In this document: piece after piece, positions 11,701-23,307 of the stretch
How the letters are laid out: the number at the start of each line of letters is the position of its first letter
How positions within the stretch are numbered: position 1 is the stretch's first letter
Origin: Mya arenaria
Lineage: Eukaryota > Mollusca > Bivalvia > Myida > Myidae
Direction: 5' to 3'
Length of the DNA stretch: 64,000 nucleotides
Assembly: GCF_026914265.1 (NCBI RefSeq)
Contig: NC_069136.1
Span: forward strand, 15,093,225 to 15,157,224
The notes under the pieces: model-generated
What the model was told of the DNA's origin: nothing
Seen by the model: only the letters and a program-made list of their open reading frames with translations
Databases searched by the model: none
Made by a program: the position numbers and the translations under genes

Positions 11701-13587
11701 TGTAGCTGGTCCTAGGCGTAAAAAATATTTTGGTTCGAATAACCAGACCCTACATATGAAATATACAAAGACTCTACCCTTTTTATTGTCCGCTGGTAAA
11801 ATAATGAAAAAAAAGATACTTCAGAAACACCAATAAATGAATAAATAGCAAAAAAAAACACATTTTCTAAACAAACAAGACTAAGAATATAAATAAATTT
11901 GGGTAATTTACTTTTCACAATTATCTTCTCAAGTATTAGTGGTCATGAGTAAACAGTGATAATCGGTTTTCCGCACATTTTCAAATTCCCTTTCATTTTT
12001 CATTGCAATTTTCACAATATGCGACAAATTTAACACCTGCCAAATGTTTGTTTATTTATGAACATGCATTTGGGAAAATGTGTGAAATTATGACCTCGAG
12101 GTTATCATAAGGTTTTGCGCATGATTCGTGCATTCGGGACTGGCAGTAGTGCTAGACTCCGTGACTTAATTTGGGTTTCGATCCAGCGTCAATATATTTT
12201 ATATGAAAATAGAAGGAAAAAGGTCCGGACTAAGCATCGACCTTAACTGACCGCTGGTTTTCAAATGACTGCCTGTACGAACGACCGCAGTTTTACTGTA
12301 ATAAAAAACTGTTTTAGAAAAGAATGTTATCCTAACCTAACCTTATCAATATTTTTTTGGCTCTATCCTTCAGGCCATTTTAGAAAGCAACTCCATTCAG
12401 CCTCATGGCATTTTTCCACCTTTTTGTGAATGACACTGCCAGGGCCTGTAAAATTGTGATTCTCAGTAATCTTTTCCGAAAGCAACTATTTGGTTTGTGA
12501 CAAAGACCTTTCGTGATATCATTTTAAATCTGTTTATACACGATATTTATACACTAGCTATGCACACCATGACACAGTGAGGTCTTCAGTTGACAGTTCA
12601 GTCAAAATTTTATTTGAAGAGGTGTTTTTTGAGTCAGTTGTCTGTTGGAATGTTTGGCATGACAATCCCCTGCTGTGCATCTCCTGCTAATCACACTGGT
12701 GTCACAGTAGGGGCCAATTTCCTGTGTAATTGTTTATTGGCTCAGGGCCATTTAGGGTCCATTTCCATAATAAAACCTCCCAAAACTGCACAGCAGGATA
12801 CTCAGATCAGAGATAATAAGTCACAAGGCAATAAGATTGAGATCAATACACAGAGGTTGTGTACTATACACCGATGGGGGCGGGGGGGTACTTATAGAAG
12901 GCTTAAACTTGGCCTTTAAATTGAAAGTGGTGAAATGATACAACTTGACTGTTAGGATGTTCATATTTTGATGACAAAATAATTATTGGCTAGGTTTATT
13001 TTATGTTCATTGTCATGCATTTTTTTCATTTAAGTCTCGTTGTATACAATTTATTATAATCACGTAAGTTTCACTTTTGCTTTTCCGTGCTAACATTGTG
13101 TCAACTTCAGGCAACTTTAACCCTGAGCCCACCACAAATAAAGCAATAAGAAATTAAAAAATGAAACTTTTCTTCACATGTAAAAGAAGTGACAATACAT
13201 GTATGTCTAGCAAGGTTTTACTCTGGTCTTTCAAGGCACAGTATAAGTTGATGCCAATTTTTTTAAATTATTTTTTTGCATTTTATGTCTAACTCATTTG
13301 ACTTTGATGAATTTTTGTGTACACAAATGTTCAACACCATAAAATACAGGTCAAATTCGACAAAATTAAACATTGTACTATCCAATTTTGGTGCTCTTGT
13401 TTTAAAATTTACCTGACCATTACAGGCTGAGGAGCAGCTCAAACTTGTGGAAGAACAGCGCAAAATGTTAGAGGAGAAACAACGGCTTGAGGACGAGCAT
13501 CGTCACGCCACACGCCGTGAACAGGAGGTCATCCTCAACAAGAAGAATGCGAGACCCAAACTCTCCTTTAGTATAAGCGGCAGATAA
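2783..13587 (+). CDS. ARGLU1: ARGLU1, arginine- and glutamate-rich protein 1 (5 coding exons, 251 aa)
   Basis: Coding exons are 2783-2955, 8283-8393, 8684-8909, 11555-11638 and 13426-13587. All introns are GT-AG, and the phases close to one frame of 251 codons plus TAA; vertebrate ARGLU1 is about 273 aa. Residues 1-65 are an RS-rich, basic domain beginning [10 protein letters not shown]. From about residue 75 to 235 the protein is a long charged helix, with the family-typical stretches [19 protein letters not shown] and [11 protein letters not shown] in exon 3 and ERIMEENN in exon 4. It ends in [11 protein letters not shown], matching the conserved RPKLSFS tail. In vertebrates ARGLU1 is nuclear, contacts Mediator (MED1) and spliceosome components, and modulates alternative splicing and hormone-receptor transcription. 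The start codon is the first ATG that gives the conserved N terminus. Intron 1 (5.3 kb) and intron 4 hold transposon insertions. Identity is strong; the exact donor of exon 2 was chosen by phase and homology. Confidence 0.93.
3343..4128. mobile_element. Non-autonomous inverted-repeat element, 786 bp (ARGLU1 intron 1)
   Basis: The left end CAGGGTTCCCgCTGG and the right end, read in complement, CAGGGTTCCCcCTGG form terminal inverted repeats. They are flanked by a direct duplication GTTTCT (3337-3342 and 4129-4134). The interior repeats short words such as aagtggcgacaactttt and has a GC-rich patch at 3995-4085. No transposase frame is visible. It shares its CAGGG start and interior style with the element at 14449-15632. 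The 6-bp target duplication does not fit the usual 8 bp of hAT elements, so the superfamily is left open. Confidence 0.75.
4562..6226. mobile_element. Outer MITE with TA duplication, split by a second element
   Basis: The left arm (4562-4595) and the right arm (6179-6226) are inverted copies: both contain GCCAACxGCCGCxACTGG in the same relative order, and the ends read CTGGTCGG and CCGACCAG. Each end abuts TA (4560-4561, 6227-6228). The right arm carries about 16 extra bases. If the inner element at 4598-6059 is removed, about 200 bp remain, a normal MITE size. The nested reading is inferred from the two sets of inverted repeats. Confidence 0.6.
4598..6059. mobile_element. Tc1/mariner-like non-autonomous element, 1,462 bp, nested
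   Basis: The ends are long inverted repeats: the left begins CAGTACACTCCACGCGGAA and the complement of the right end (near 6010-6059) begins with the same 19 bases. TA flanks both sides (4596-4597 and 6060-6061), and CAGT termini are typical of Tc1/mariner. Subterminal words of the cctccgag/ctcggagg type recur near both ends. A short tetranucleotide run (atct)n lies near 4960. No transposase is visible; open frames in it are short and terminal-repeat derived. Confidence 0.75.
6943..7024 (+). other. Possible alternative or decayed exon inside ARGLU1 intron 1
   Basis: An acceptor-like tract (atcatttttcag, ending 6942) precedes an 82-base open stretch with a donor GTAAGC at 7025. The translated text, starting [17 protein letters not shown], looks protein-like and acidic, and the same frame stays open to 7168. 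I do not recognise it as part of ARGLU1, and joining it between exons 1 and 2 would shift the frame (82 is not a multiple of 3), so if spliced in it would truncate the protein. It may be a poison exon, a piece of another gene, or chance. Confidence 0.25.
7633..7941. mobile_element. Palindromic MITE, CACCAGTCA family, copy 1
   Basis: The ends are inverted repeats: CACCAGTCATTTGTAACCAC on the left and the complement of the right end CACCAGTCAATTGTAACCAC. AT-rich TATAAT-type sequence lies on both sides. The GC-rich interior (cggggatttta, ggctggacc words) matches the copies at 50452, 50929 and 54837. The 104-codon open frame across it is not a gene. It lies in ARGLU1 intron 1. Confidence 0.8.
11705..11830. 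repeat. Dispersed repeat fragment shared with 51545-51790
   Basis: The words taggc(g/c)taaaaaat, ttggtt(c)gaata, actctaccc/actctcccg ttttta and gtccgctggt/gtcagttggt gaaa occur in the same order here and at 51548-51650. It sits in ARGLU1 intron 4. The poly-A tract at 7448-7468 followed by agcctgcctacc resembles the end of the second copy (about 51740-51790). It probably belongs to one transposon family; no ends were defined. Confidence 0.45.
12648..12915 (+). mobile_element. MITE related to 31757-32039, left end missing
   Basis: About 270 bp align by eye with the element in TAF6 intron 1, starting GAATGTTTGGCATGACAA and ending ...AAACTTGGCCT before TTAA (12916-12919). The shared words include CCTGCTGTGxATCTCCTGC and AGATCAATACACAGAG. 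The first ~15 bases of the full element are not recognisable here. It is in ARGLU1 intron 4. The open frame across it (12590-12919) is not a gene. Confidence 0.7.
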
Positions 13588-14372
13588 TGATTACGACGAG
13601 TAATAAGCCTTCAGTAGGCCGTGTTTTGCTTGATCCAAATGATTCAGTCATGTGATTGACTGTTGAATCGCTCACACCAACCTGTAGACATTTTGGAATT
13701 TTCTAAAATGGAATAAGGTGTGAAATTGTCATTGTGTCAATCCATATTTGGTTGATGGAGGTCAACAAAGATTCACGTGTGATGAAGATGGTCACCTGTG
13801 AGTTGTGATGAATTATGCAGAAAATAGTTTAAATGTGCTTAATTTAAGTAAGAATGTGTTGTTTATATAGAAATTATGAAGTGTTGAAGCAAAACCTGTG
13901 GATTTGATTCCTGAAAATCTTTGTTACAAAAGCTAACCCATTCTTCGCCATCACTCAGGTGTACTTTTGTGATAACCATAACCCAGGCTAGTGCCCCTAA
14001 CAGTATACCGGTAGATATTCTTGTTGCTGTGTAACTGTGCATCTGCGTATATAAGATCTTTTCCGATCATACATCATCCATGCCAGACTTAGCACCACAG
14101 ACAGTGGATGACATCAGAGCTGCCCAAGCATACACCGATCATCATGTTGTGAGATCAACTTCGAAAGACTTCATGAATTTCTGACGCTGTACTTTCGCAG
14201 AGATACATGTAAAGGACTCAGTGCAGAACTGTTTCAACTACTTGATTTTATGTGAGAAGTTAGGACAGTTCTGCATTGTGCCCTGGAGTGATACTGTCTC
14301 CAACGCATTGTAACATTCTGTTTGTTAATGTATCAAGCAAGCAGGTTAGGAATAAACATCATAGTTTGGTTG
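13588..14372 (+). other. ARGLU1 3' untranslated region with poly(A) signal
   Basis: After the TAA at 13585-13587 no further coding is seen. An AATAAA signal lies at 14351-14356, giving an expected cleavage site near 14370, just before a transposon at 14449. A second tandem stop (TGA) follows the TAA directly. The 3' end is predicted only from the hexamer; later signals cannot be excluded. Confidence 0.5.
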
Positions 14373-14448
14373 TCATATAAAGGAAAATCCATTGACATTA
14401 AGTGCTTGGTCTTTTTCTTGTGTCACCTAGGAAAAATGGTAGACGCAT

Positions 14449-15632
14449 CAGGGCTCTCACTAGGCTGAAATTTTTGGGAGAAGTGACTTCTCCCTTCAGT
14501 CAATTTAGGGAGAAGTTGGGAGACTTTAGGGAGAAGTGATACTTTTCATAACACCTGATACAAAAACTAGGCCATACCACACACCTAAGTTTATATTCAC
14601 ATTCAAATTAATTGCTATAACTATATAAAATGTTCACAAATAATGTATCATTTTTGGCTCAGCAAACGTGTATTTGTCAATGTCACATAGTTTATCTCCA
14701 AATAGCATCTAAAATGAATCAAAAACCAAGACAGCTAAGGATTTGAAACAATCAAAATGACCTTATAAATGAACTGTCAATATAGTAGGGGGACGAATCT
14801 TATTTTGGTACGTTCGGGATGGGTACGAATGTCACATTCAGCTATGCTGTTATATACTTGTCTCTGGCTAAATAATTTTCAATATGCTGACATTTAAGAA
14901 CCAAATGACCTTTAAATCACTGTTCTTGATGAAATTTTTACCAATACATAATGGGAGGTTGAGAAATTACTCGGAAAATTGTTTTGACAAATTGGCGATC
15001 TCGCCGATTTTTTTAAAGTCATAAACAGGAGAAAAATACTGTAAGTAAACACTACATACAGCAAAAAAAGAGATATTTTTGTGTTTGCAAATATTTTTTT
15101 ATCATGAACATTTCACTAAAACCAATCAAATATTTGTTGATACGTCATGTTATTTTCTTAGCGCCACCTTGCCGATGGCCCGAGATGGCTATGTCCGTCT
15201 GCTTCAAAAACAACAATGTTTAAAATGTCTTGCATTGTTTTTTCAATACATATATCAATTACTTTTTAACTTCTTTAATGCTTGACAAGATTTTTCATAA
15301 TTATGTCGCCTTTTCAATCTGATTAAGACGAACTTATATCATTTGATCAGGGACTTCTCAATGTACATTCTGATTGGTTGACCATCAATAGCTCCGCCTA
15401 CAGGCGATGTTTTGGTAATTGGATGGCACGGCCCAATTATCGGATTAGGAGATTACCTAATTTTATGAATGGCTAATTGCGGTGTGACAGTGGTCAAATA
15501 CTCGCTGATTGACATATTTACAATGTGCTAAATTTTTCGGCGAAGTCAATGTCGCTTTGATGATACAAATAGGCGAAGTCTGGAAATTTTAGGCGACCAC
15601 TTCGCCCAAGTCGCCCCCTCGCGAGAGCCCTG
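14449..15632. mobile_element. Non-autonomous inverted-repeat element, 1,184 bp
   Basis: The left end CAGGGCTCTC and the right end GAGAGCCCTG are inverted repeats, flanked by the direct duplication CGCAT (14444-14448 and 15633-15637). Near the left end gggagaagt words recur, and near the right end aggcgaagt/aggcgacca words recur. It belongs with the 786-bp element at 3343 (same CAGGG start, similar interior vocabulary, 5-6 bp target duplication). No transposase frame. It lies about 80 bp past the predicted ARGLU1 poly(A) site. Confidence 0.75.
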
Positions 15633-15744
15633 CGCATAGGGATGACTGTGTCTGCGTCATACGATTTTTTCTAGTCTGACCATCAATAACTCTTGAATAA
15701 CTTGTAGTAGAGTCCAGACTCGTATGCATATTTTTCATGTTCAG

Positions 15745-15830
15745 AAAATGACCCTTATTAGGTCAGCAAGTCAAAGTCCTGACCTTTCACCCAAGAGGTT
15801 GTTGTTTTGATCCCCACCAGGGACTCTCAG
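15745..15830 (+). repeat. tRNA-like SINE head fragment
   Basis: Contains ctttcacccaagaggt followed by gttttgatccccaccaggga. The same order (tctcacccaagaggtca, ttcaatcccaaccagga) makes up the 69-bp units at 60602-63560, and a related form is at 35745-35830. The second word fits a degenerate RNA polymerase III B box (GGTTCGAATCC). Fragmentary; ends not defined. Confidence 0.5.
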
Positions 15831-17582
15831 AAAGGACTCAGTACTAGAAAAATGATGGGTGCTCCCAAAAGATGACACATTGATTTGTAAAGTTCTTGTT
15901 GAATATAAAAGCTAGGGACAATCTTGCTTGATACATGTTTTCTTCAGTTAAAGAATGATGCATCTTGTATAATAATTATTGTTTATACATGCACAAACAT
16001 AGTTGTGCCTTTACTAAGGAGACTTTTTGTTTTATGTGTTTTAATGTAGTACACATATTTACACTCTCGAATCCATAATTTATCATTATATATGAGGTAC
16101 GGTAAGTTTGATAACACAAAGTTTGTCATTATTGTAGAGAGGTAAGTATTGTGATCTGTGAATTATGTGGCTGTAGATCATAAAATGTTTTATTTGTGCT
16201 ATGCTTTTTATATAACAAGTTATTTATTGGAAAGATTTTTTTTTTATTAAGTTTAGTAACATGAAACAGCATGATCAGAATATTTTATTAAGGTTTCATA
16301 AAAGTTGCACTCTCACACTCTCACATATTGACTCTTTCGACAATTGTTTTTGTCTTGGAAGGAGCCAACTTTTGTGCAAATGTCAAGAGAAAAGTGATAT
16401 AAGACTGCTTACAAAAGATCAGATCACAGTTTTTCATATAACTGTTTTTATAAATTTTTGTTTTATTTCTAAAAGCATTACTAATGCTTTAAGAAAAATG
16501 GAATTTTGAGATGACATTTGAGATCTGTTCTATTGTGAGTCATTTTATATGACTGGATTGAAGTAAAGCCATTAATGCAATATCATCTGTTACTGAGACA
16601 AAAATTAAAGCAATATCAAAACTGTCAATCTGTGGGAATGCAGCTTTAATACTAGGGTTAAGGTAAGTATTCAAACATATGTGAACAGTTCATTCCCCAA
16701 GCCTTGGGCTAAGGTCATGTTTGATTCCTGTCACAGTTTATGAAATTTATGATAATACTATTTGAATTCAATGACAATTTGCTTGATCATATTTGACTGT
16801 TGATTTAACTTCTACAATTGTTAAATAAATATATTTTTAACTGAACTAGGTTTTTGTTGTGATTTCTTTATAAGTATATTAAATCCATAGTCATGAAGAT
16901 TTTTAAACTAAGCCTCTAAATAAGAAGATTCATCCAGGAGATACAAGAATACTGGCAGATATTACAAAAATTCATAAAAAACATGGGTTTTTTTAATTAA
17001 ACTGACGGTAATAATATGGCAGTTAAAATTTGATGTATGTTTTATTAGCAACAGAGTTTATTTATGACAACTTTGAGACCATTTTGAAACTTGTATACAG
17101 TAATAAACTTACGTTTATACTTAAATACAAGCTAAAGAATTATTTATAGATAAAAGATGTTTACTTATGAAATATTAATCCAGACATTGATTTGTTCATT
17201 GTTTTAAGTCTTCTTATCTATTAAGTATAAACATGTACATGTGTTATATTAATGGTATATACATGTCTCTGAGATCATTAGTGTGCATTTATTTATCATG
17301 ACAGACTTTCTTATACATGTATATTGTGTGTTTTTCATTATGAACATTTATGTAAGAACAAGTTTGTAAGATATATCATAAGTATTTCTTAAAAGAACTT
17401 GTGACCTTTAGCATACAATGTTTATTGTTATGGATTCCTAAATGTTTATAAATGTGGTCTGATGCCATTGTTGTACATATGATTGAATGATAAACATTTA
17501 GAAGGTGATTGTGTTTGTTTGTTTATCATCCTGTTGAATTAAAACAAAAACATGTTCCATATTTTCACATCTAACTTGTTTT

Positions 17583-17900
17583 AGCTAAAGAGTGGAAGAG
17601 TGTTTCACCCTGTCCTTATCTGGTATCACCCTTCTGTCCTCAACTGCATGGGTACAGATCCCTGCGTTAATAGAATAAAATGCTACAGATAAAATATATA
17701 AAACTTATAAATATGTAATATGATTATATTATATAAAATTGTGCAAACTTTATAAATTTTACTTATTTGGCAATTCAAACTTAAGATTTGACCTTAAATT
17801 AAGCAAAATTTTAAATATTTTCTGAAATGATCATGTTCAAATTCTGAACAGCCCGACACAACATGCCCATAGCACCCTGCGGCTGCCCCTTTTAAAATCA
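17583..17900 (+). repeat. Old dispersed repeat related to 42514-42770
   Basis: The order tagctaaagag, caccctgtcc, cacccttctg(t/g)cctca, gcatgggtac and, about 230 bp later, catagcaccctgcggctgcccctttt is repeated in diverged form at 42510-42770. The last part (agcaccctg...ccctttt) resembles the 47-bp minisatellite unit starting at 19218. It is a probable transposon relic of unknown class. Confidence 0.45.
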
Positions 17901-18996
17901 GGCTTAAACTCATCACATCTTCTTTGAGCCTCAATGTTTTACGGTCTGTTATATTTGCCTTGTTGTAGCAATTAGCTTTTGATTCCTAGGCAGGGCTTTA
18001 CCTGACACAGAAAACTTGGGTCAATGACACAATTTTCTGGCTACATGTCGGTACCTTTTTTCAACTTTCCGTGCTCCCACCAATCTCATTCATCAGTGTT
18101 TATAATGATAAATGTGGTACGCATAGCATCATCACTCAGGTGCACGAGAGTGTGCATCCACATAACTCCCAAAATAATCTTGCAGTGATTATTGGAAAAT
18201 AACTTGCATTGGGATTCCATTCCAGAGACTTCCAAATGTTAACCACATGTTAAATACATGTGCTTGATCATGTTTCCCATTCTTTCCGAGGTATGAAGTA
18301 TGATCAGGGGCAGTGATTACAAACAATCTCAAGTTGAGTTTAGACGCGAATGGCAAAGCTGCAAATCTTCATTTCTTGTAACTTGTTTATGATAAATTTT
18401 GCTGTCAGAGTAGCTTTTCTATTTGAAGCTGACATTTTTTTTGATAAAGTCAATGGAATAAAAACAAATCTTTGTAAATTAATAAAAGTGCTTTTCTGTG
18501 TCTGTACTGTCAGAGTCTGAACTCAGATTTGAGTCTTTGTAAAGATGGAGCCTGACTTCAAACCCATTGACACTGGAACTTGTGTTTTAGCGCAGTTACC
18601 TAAGGTAGAGAATTTGTACCAAGTCATCATAAACTAGCCACTCATAAATTTTCAGAAAAAATAGAACAAGTGGTTATATCTGCCCTTTGGTCACAAAGTG
18701 TGACATTGAAGTCTCGGAGCAAGAATGGGAACTCTTCACATGTCTACCTGGTAAGAGTAATTATTATATACAGAAAATAATATTGAGATTTTAGAAAGCT
18801 CATTTCACACCTGATATCAGTTGGCAAAAAATACAAACTGTATAAGCAATCGGAATGTCATTCCATTTCAATGATAGATATCTTCTCTTTTTTTTAAATG
18901 ACAAGTTTTTACTAATGTACACGACAAAATGGCCACTGATTTTAGTTTTGTCTATCAATGATTGAGGTTAAGCTGATAAAATCAATGCTGGAGGTC

Positions 18997-19200
18997 ATTT
19001 CAATAAAGATTTTGGTCTATTTTATTCATAATTAAAACTACCATTAGTGTCATAGTTTCACCATTTTGCAATAAAATTGTGTGAATTGGACTTAAGATAA
19101 AATTTTGTTGAGGAAATAAAAATATATCAATGTATTGCAGATTGAGACATTCATACAGATTTAAGATCATTAAAGATACAACTACAATTCTTTGAAACAG
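18997..19200. mobile_element. Short MITE, TTTCAATAAAG family, copy 1
   Basis: About 204 bp beginning ATTTCAATAAAGATTTTGG and ending CTTTGAAACAG; the ends are imperfect inverted repeats. The interior word TTAGTGTCATAGTTTCA is shared with the copy at 58838-59044, as are the overall length and both ends. It directly precedes the 47-bp minisatellite. Confidence 0.6.
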
Positions 19201-19217
19201 CCATATGAGCACTTAAG

Positions 19218-21731
19218 CAGAAACCCTACCCTTTTAAAACCCAGCCACAACTCTTCCTTTTTCTCCAAATCCTTGACCTATTTTAACCCAGCCACAACCC
19301 TACCCTTTTCATCAGCACCCTGAGCTATTTAAACCTAGCCACAATCCTACCCTTTTCTGCAGCACCTTGACCTATTTAAACCTAGCCACAATCCTACCCT
19401 TTTCTGCAGCACCTTGACCTATTTAAACCTAGCCACAATCCTACCCTTTTCTGCAGCACCTTGACCTATTTAAACCTAGCCACAATCCCACACTTTTCTG
19501 CAGCACCTTGACCTATTTAAACCTAGCCACAATCCTAGCCTTTTCTTCAGCACACGGACCTATTTAAACCTAGCCACAACCCTACCCTTTTCTGCAGCAC
19601 CTTGACCTATTTAAACCTAGCCACAACCCTACCATATTCTGCAGCACACTGACCTATTTAAACCTAGTCACAACCCTGCCTTTTCTGCAGCACCTTGACC
19701 TATTTAAACCTAGCCACAACCCTACCCTTTTCTGCAGCACCTTGACCTATTTAAACCTAGCCACACCCCTACCATATTCTGCAGCACATTGACCTATTTA
19801 AACCTAGCCACACCCCTACCATATTCTGCAGCACCTTGACCTATTTAAACCTAGCCACAACCCTACCCTTTTCTGCAGCACCTTGACCTATTTAAACCTA
19901 GCCACAACCCTACCCTTTTCTGCAGCACCTTGACCTATTTAAACCTAGCCACAACCCTACCCTTTTCTGCAGCACCCTGCCCTTTTTAAATACCTTGCCA
20001 AAACCCTACCCTTTTTCTGTAGCACCCTGCCCTTTTTAAATACCTTGCCAAAATCCTACCCTTTTTCTGTAGCACCCTGCCCTTTTTATACCAATCCAAA
20101 ACCCTACCCTTTTCTGTAGCACCCTGCCCTTTTAATACCAAGCCAAAACCCTACCCTTGTCTGTAGCACCCTGCCCTTTTAATACCAAGCCAAAACCCTA
20201 CCCTTGTCTGTAGCACCCTGCCCTTTTAATACCAAGCCAAAACCCTACCCTTTTCTGTAGCACCCTGCCCTTTTTATACCAAGCCAAATTCCTACCCTTT
20301 TCTGTAGCACCCTGCCCTTTTTATACCAAGCCAAAACCCTACCCTTGTCTGTAGCACCCTGCCCTTATTTATACCAAGCCAAAAACCTACCCTTTTCTGT
20401 AGCACCCTGCCCTTTTTATACCAAGCCAAAAACCTACCCTTTTCTGTAGCACCCTGCCCTTTTTATACCAAGCCAAAAACCTACCCTTGTCTGTAGCACC
20501 CTGCCCTTTTTATACCAAGCCAAAACCCTACCCTTGTCTGTAGCACCCTGCCCTTTTTATACCAAGCCAAAACCCCACCCTTGTCTGTAGCACCCTGCCC
20601 TTTTAATACCAAGCCAAAACCCCACCCTTGTCTGTAGCACCCTGCCCTTTTAATACCAAGCCAAAACCCTACCCTTGTCTGTAGCACCCTGCCCTTTTAA
20701 TACCAAGCCACAACCCTACCCTTGTCTGTAGCACCCTGCCCTTTTAATACCAAGCCAAAACCCTACCCTTGTCTGTAGCACCCTGCCCTTTAAATACCAA
20801 ACCAAAACCTTACCCTTTTCGGTAGCACCCTGCCCTTTTTATACCAAGCCAAAACCCTACCCTTTTCTGTAGCACCCTGCCCTTTTTATACCAAGCCAAA
20901 ACCCTACCCTTGTCTGTAGCACCCTGCCCTTATTTATACCAAGCCAAAACCCTACCCTTTTCTGTAGCACCCTGCCCTTTTTATACCAAGCCAAAACCCT
21001 ACCCTTGTCTGTAGCACCCTGCCCTTATTTATACCAAACCAAAACCCTACCCTTTTCTGTAGCACCCTGCCCTTTTTATACCAAGCCAAAAACCTACCCT
21101 TGTCTGTTGCACCCTGCCCTTTTTATACCAAGCCAAAACCCTACCCTTGTCTGTAGCACCCTGCCCTTTTAATACCAAGCCAAAACCCTACCCTTGTCTG
21201 TAGCACCCTGCCCTTTTAATACCAAGCCAAAACCCTACCCTTGTCTGTAGCACCCTGCCCTTTTAATACCAAGCCAAAACCCCACCCTTGTCTGTAGCAC
21301 CCTGCCCTTTTAATACCAAGCCAAAACCCTACCCTTGTCTGTAGCACCCTGCCCTTTTAATACCAAGCCAAAACCCTACCCTTGTCTGTAGCACCCTATC
21401 CTTTTAATACCAAGCCAAAACCCTACCCTTGTCTGTAGCACCCTGCCCTTTTTATACCAAGCCAAAACCCTATCCTTTTCTGTAGCACCCTGCCCTTTTT
21501 ATACCAAGCCAAAACCCTACCCTTTTCTGTAGCACCCTGCCCTTTTTATACCAAGCCAAAACCCTACCCTTGTCTGTAGCACCCTGCCCTTTTAATACCA
21601 AGCCAAAACCCTACCCTTGTCTGTAGCACCCTGCCCTTTTTATACCAAGCCAAAACCCTACCCTTGTCTGTTGCACCCTGCCCTTTTTATACCAAGCCAA
21701 AACCCCACCCTTTTCTGTAGCACCCTGCCCT
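19218..21731. repeat. 47-bp minisatellite, about 53 units
   Basis: Tandem units of 47 bp. The first third uses accttgacctatttaaacc then tagccacaaccctaccctt; from about 19980 the unit becomes accctgcccttttaatacc then aagccaaaaccctaccctt. The two types are clearly related and the change is abrupt. Units differ by single bases and by 1-bp slips in the T run. The C-rich strand is on top. Stop-free minus-strand frames here are by-products. The array resumes at 23308 after an unrelated satellite block. Confidence 0.9.
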
Positions 21732-23290
21732 GTAACTAATAAAGCGATTTTCAAATAACTTTATACAAATTATCACAACATTAAAAGGATGTGTCGCGCG
21801 CAATTTCCAGGTCCATACCTCAAAGACTAGAATCACCATGGGGGTGCGTTAGCAAATCCGTGTCCAGGCCACAATTTGGTCACTAATAAAGTCATTTTCA
21901 AATAACTTTATACAAAGCATCATTACATTAAAAGGATGTGTCGCGCTCAATTTCCAGGTCCATACCTCAAACACTAGAATCACCATGGGGGGGGGGACGT
22001 TAGCAATTCCATGTCCAGGCCATAACTGGGTTACTACTAAAGCAATATTCAAATAACTTTATACAAATCATCTCTACATTAAAAGGATTTGTCAAGCATG
22101 CTTTCCAGGTCCGTACCTCAAAGGCTAATTTCACTGGGGTGCGTTAGCAATTCCGTGTCCGGGCCATAACTTAGTAACTAATAAGCGATTTTCAAATAAC
22201 TTTATACAAATCATCACTACATTAAAAGGATGTGTCGCGCGCAATTTCCAGGTCCATACCTCAAAGACTTGAATCACCATGGGGGTGCGTTAGCAAATCC
22301 GTGTCCGGGCCACAACTTGGTCACTAATAAAGTCATTTTCAAATAACTTTATACAAAGCATCATTACATTAAAAGGATGTGTCGCGCGCAATTTCCAGGT
22401 CCATACCTCAAACACTAGAATCACCATGGGGGGGGACATTAGCAATTCCATGTCCAGGCCATAACTGGGTTACTACTAAAGCAATTTTCAAATAATTTTC
22501 AAACTTTATACAAATCATCTCTACATTAAAAGGATTTGTCAAGCATGCTTTCCAGGTCCGTACCTCAAAGGCTAATTTCACTGGGGTGCGTAAGCAATTC
22601 CGTGTCCGGGCCATAACTTAGTAACTAATAAAGCGATTTTCAAATAACTTTATACAAATCATCACTACATTAAAAGGATGTGTCGCGCGCAATTTCCAGG
22701 TCCATACCTCAAAGACTTGAATCACCATGGGGGTGCGTTAGCAAATCCGTGTCCGGGCCACAACTTGGTCACTTATAAAGTCATTTTCAAATAACTTTAT
22801 ACAAAGCATCATTACATTAAAAGGATGTGTCGCGCGCAATTTCCAGGTCCATACCTCAAACACTAGAATCACCATGGGGGGGACATTAGCAATTCCATGT
22901 CCAGGCCATAACTGGGTTACTACTAAAGCAATTTTCAAATAATTTTCAAACTTTATACAAATCATCTCTACATTAAAAGGATTTGTCAAGCATGCTTTCC
23001 AGGTCCGTACCTCAAAGGCTAATTTCACTGGGGGGGGGGCGTTAGCAATTCCGTGTCCAGGCCACAACTTTGTGTTACTACTAATAAAGGAATTTTTAGA
23101 AAACGTGTCCAAGCCACAACTTTGTAACCAATAAAGCAATTTTTAGATAACTTTATACAAATTATTGCTACCTTAAAAGGATGTGTTGTGAGCACTTTCC
23201 AAGTCCTGCTACTTTTAAACTTGTATTCTCAGCTAAATGTTTATTAAAGACCTCAAGCCGAATCTTCTTCGGGCGTATAATGCTCCGTTT
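21732..23290. repeat. 147-bp satellite in a three-monomer higher-order repeat, inside the minisatellite
   Basis: Monomers of about 144-151 bp each carry taaag-attttcaaataactttatac, acattaaaaggatgtgtc and ccaggtccatacctcaaa. Three monomer types (A, B, C) differ in their ends: A has CACCATGGGGGTGCG, B has CACCATGGGGGGG followed by a conserved ATTAGCAATTCCATG-like end, C has TTCACTGGGG. The A-B-C trio recurs at 21732, 22174, 22621 and, degenerate, 23068 (spacing about 442-447 bp). The second and third C monomers share a small insertion (ataattttcaaactt) absent from the first. The last part (23068-23290) is decayed. Confidence 0.85.
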
Positions 23291-23307
23291 CGCGGTGCTC
23301 TTGTTAT

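Larger units (their letters stand above)
15633..18996. other. Gene-poor intergenic DNA with repeat fragments
   Basis: No exon or gene could be supported. A SINE-like tRNA fragment (15745-15815) and an old dispersed repeat (17583-17900) are listed separately. The rest is AT-rich unique-looking DNA with scattered atgtacatg-type words. Confidence 0.5.

Noticed and set aside
20481-20687. Minus-strand repeat protein frame in the 47-bp array
   Set aside because: Only a local open frame in a minisatellite; the array slips by single bases and the frame does not persist.
19218-21731. Interstitial telomere repeats (ccctaccctt words)
   Set aside because: The words occur once per 47-bp unit and are not tandem CCCTAA repeats.
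22738-23139. 133-codon minus-strand frame
   Set aside because: Lies wholly in the 147-bp satellite and repeats its monomer; no protein features.
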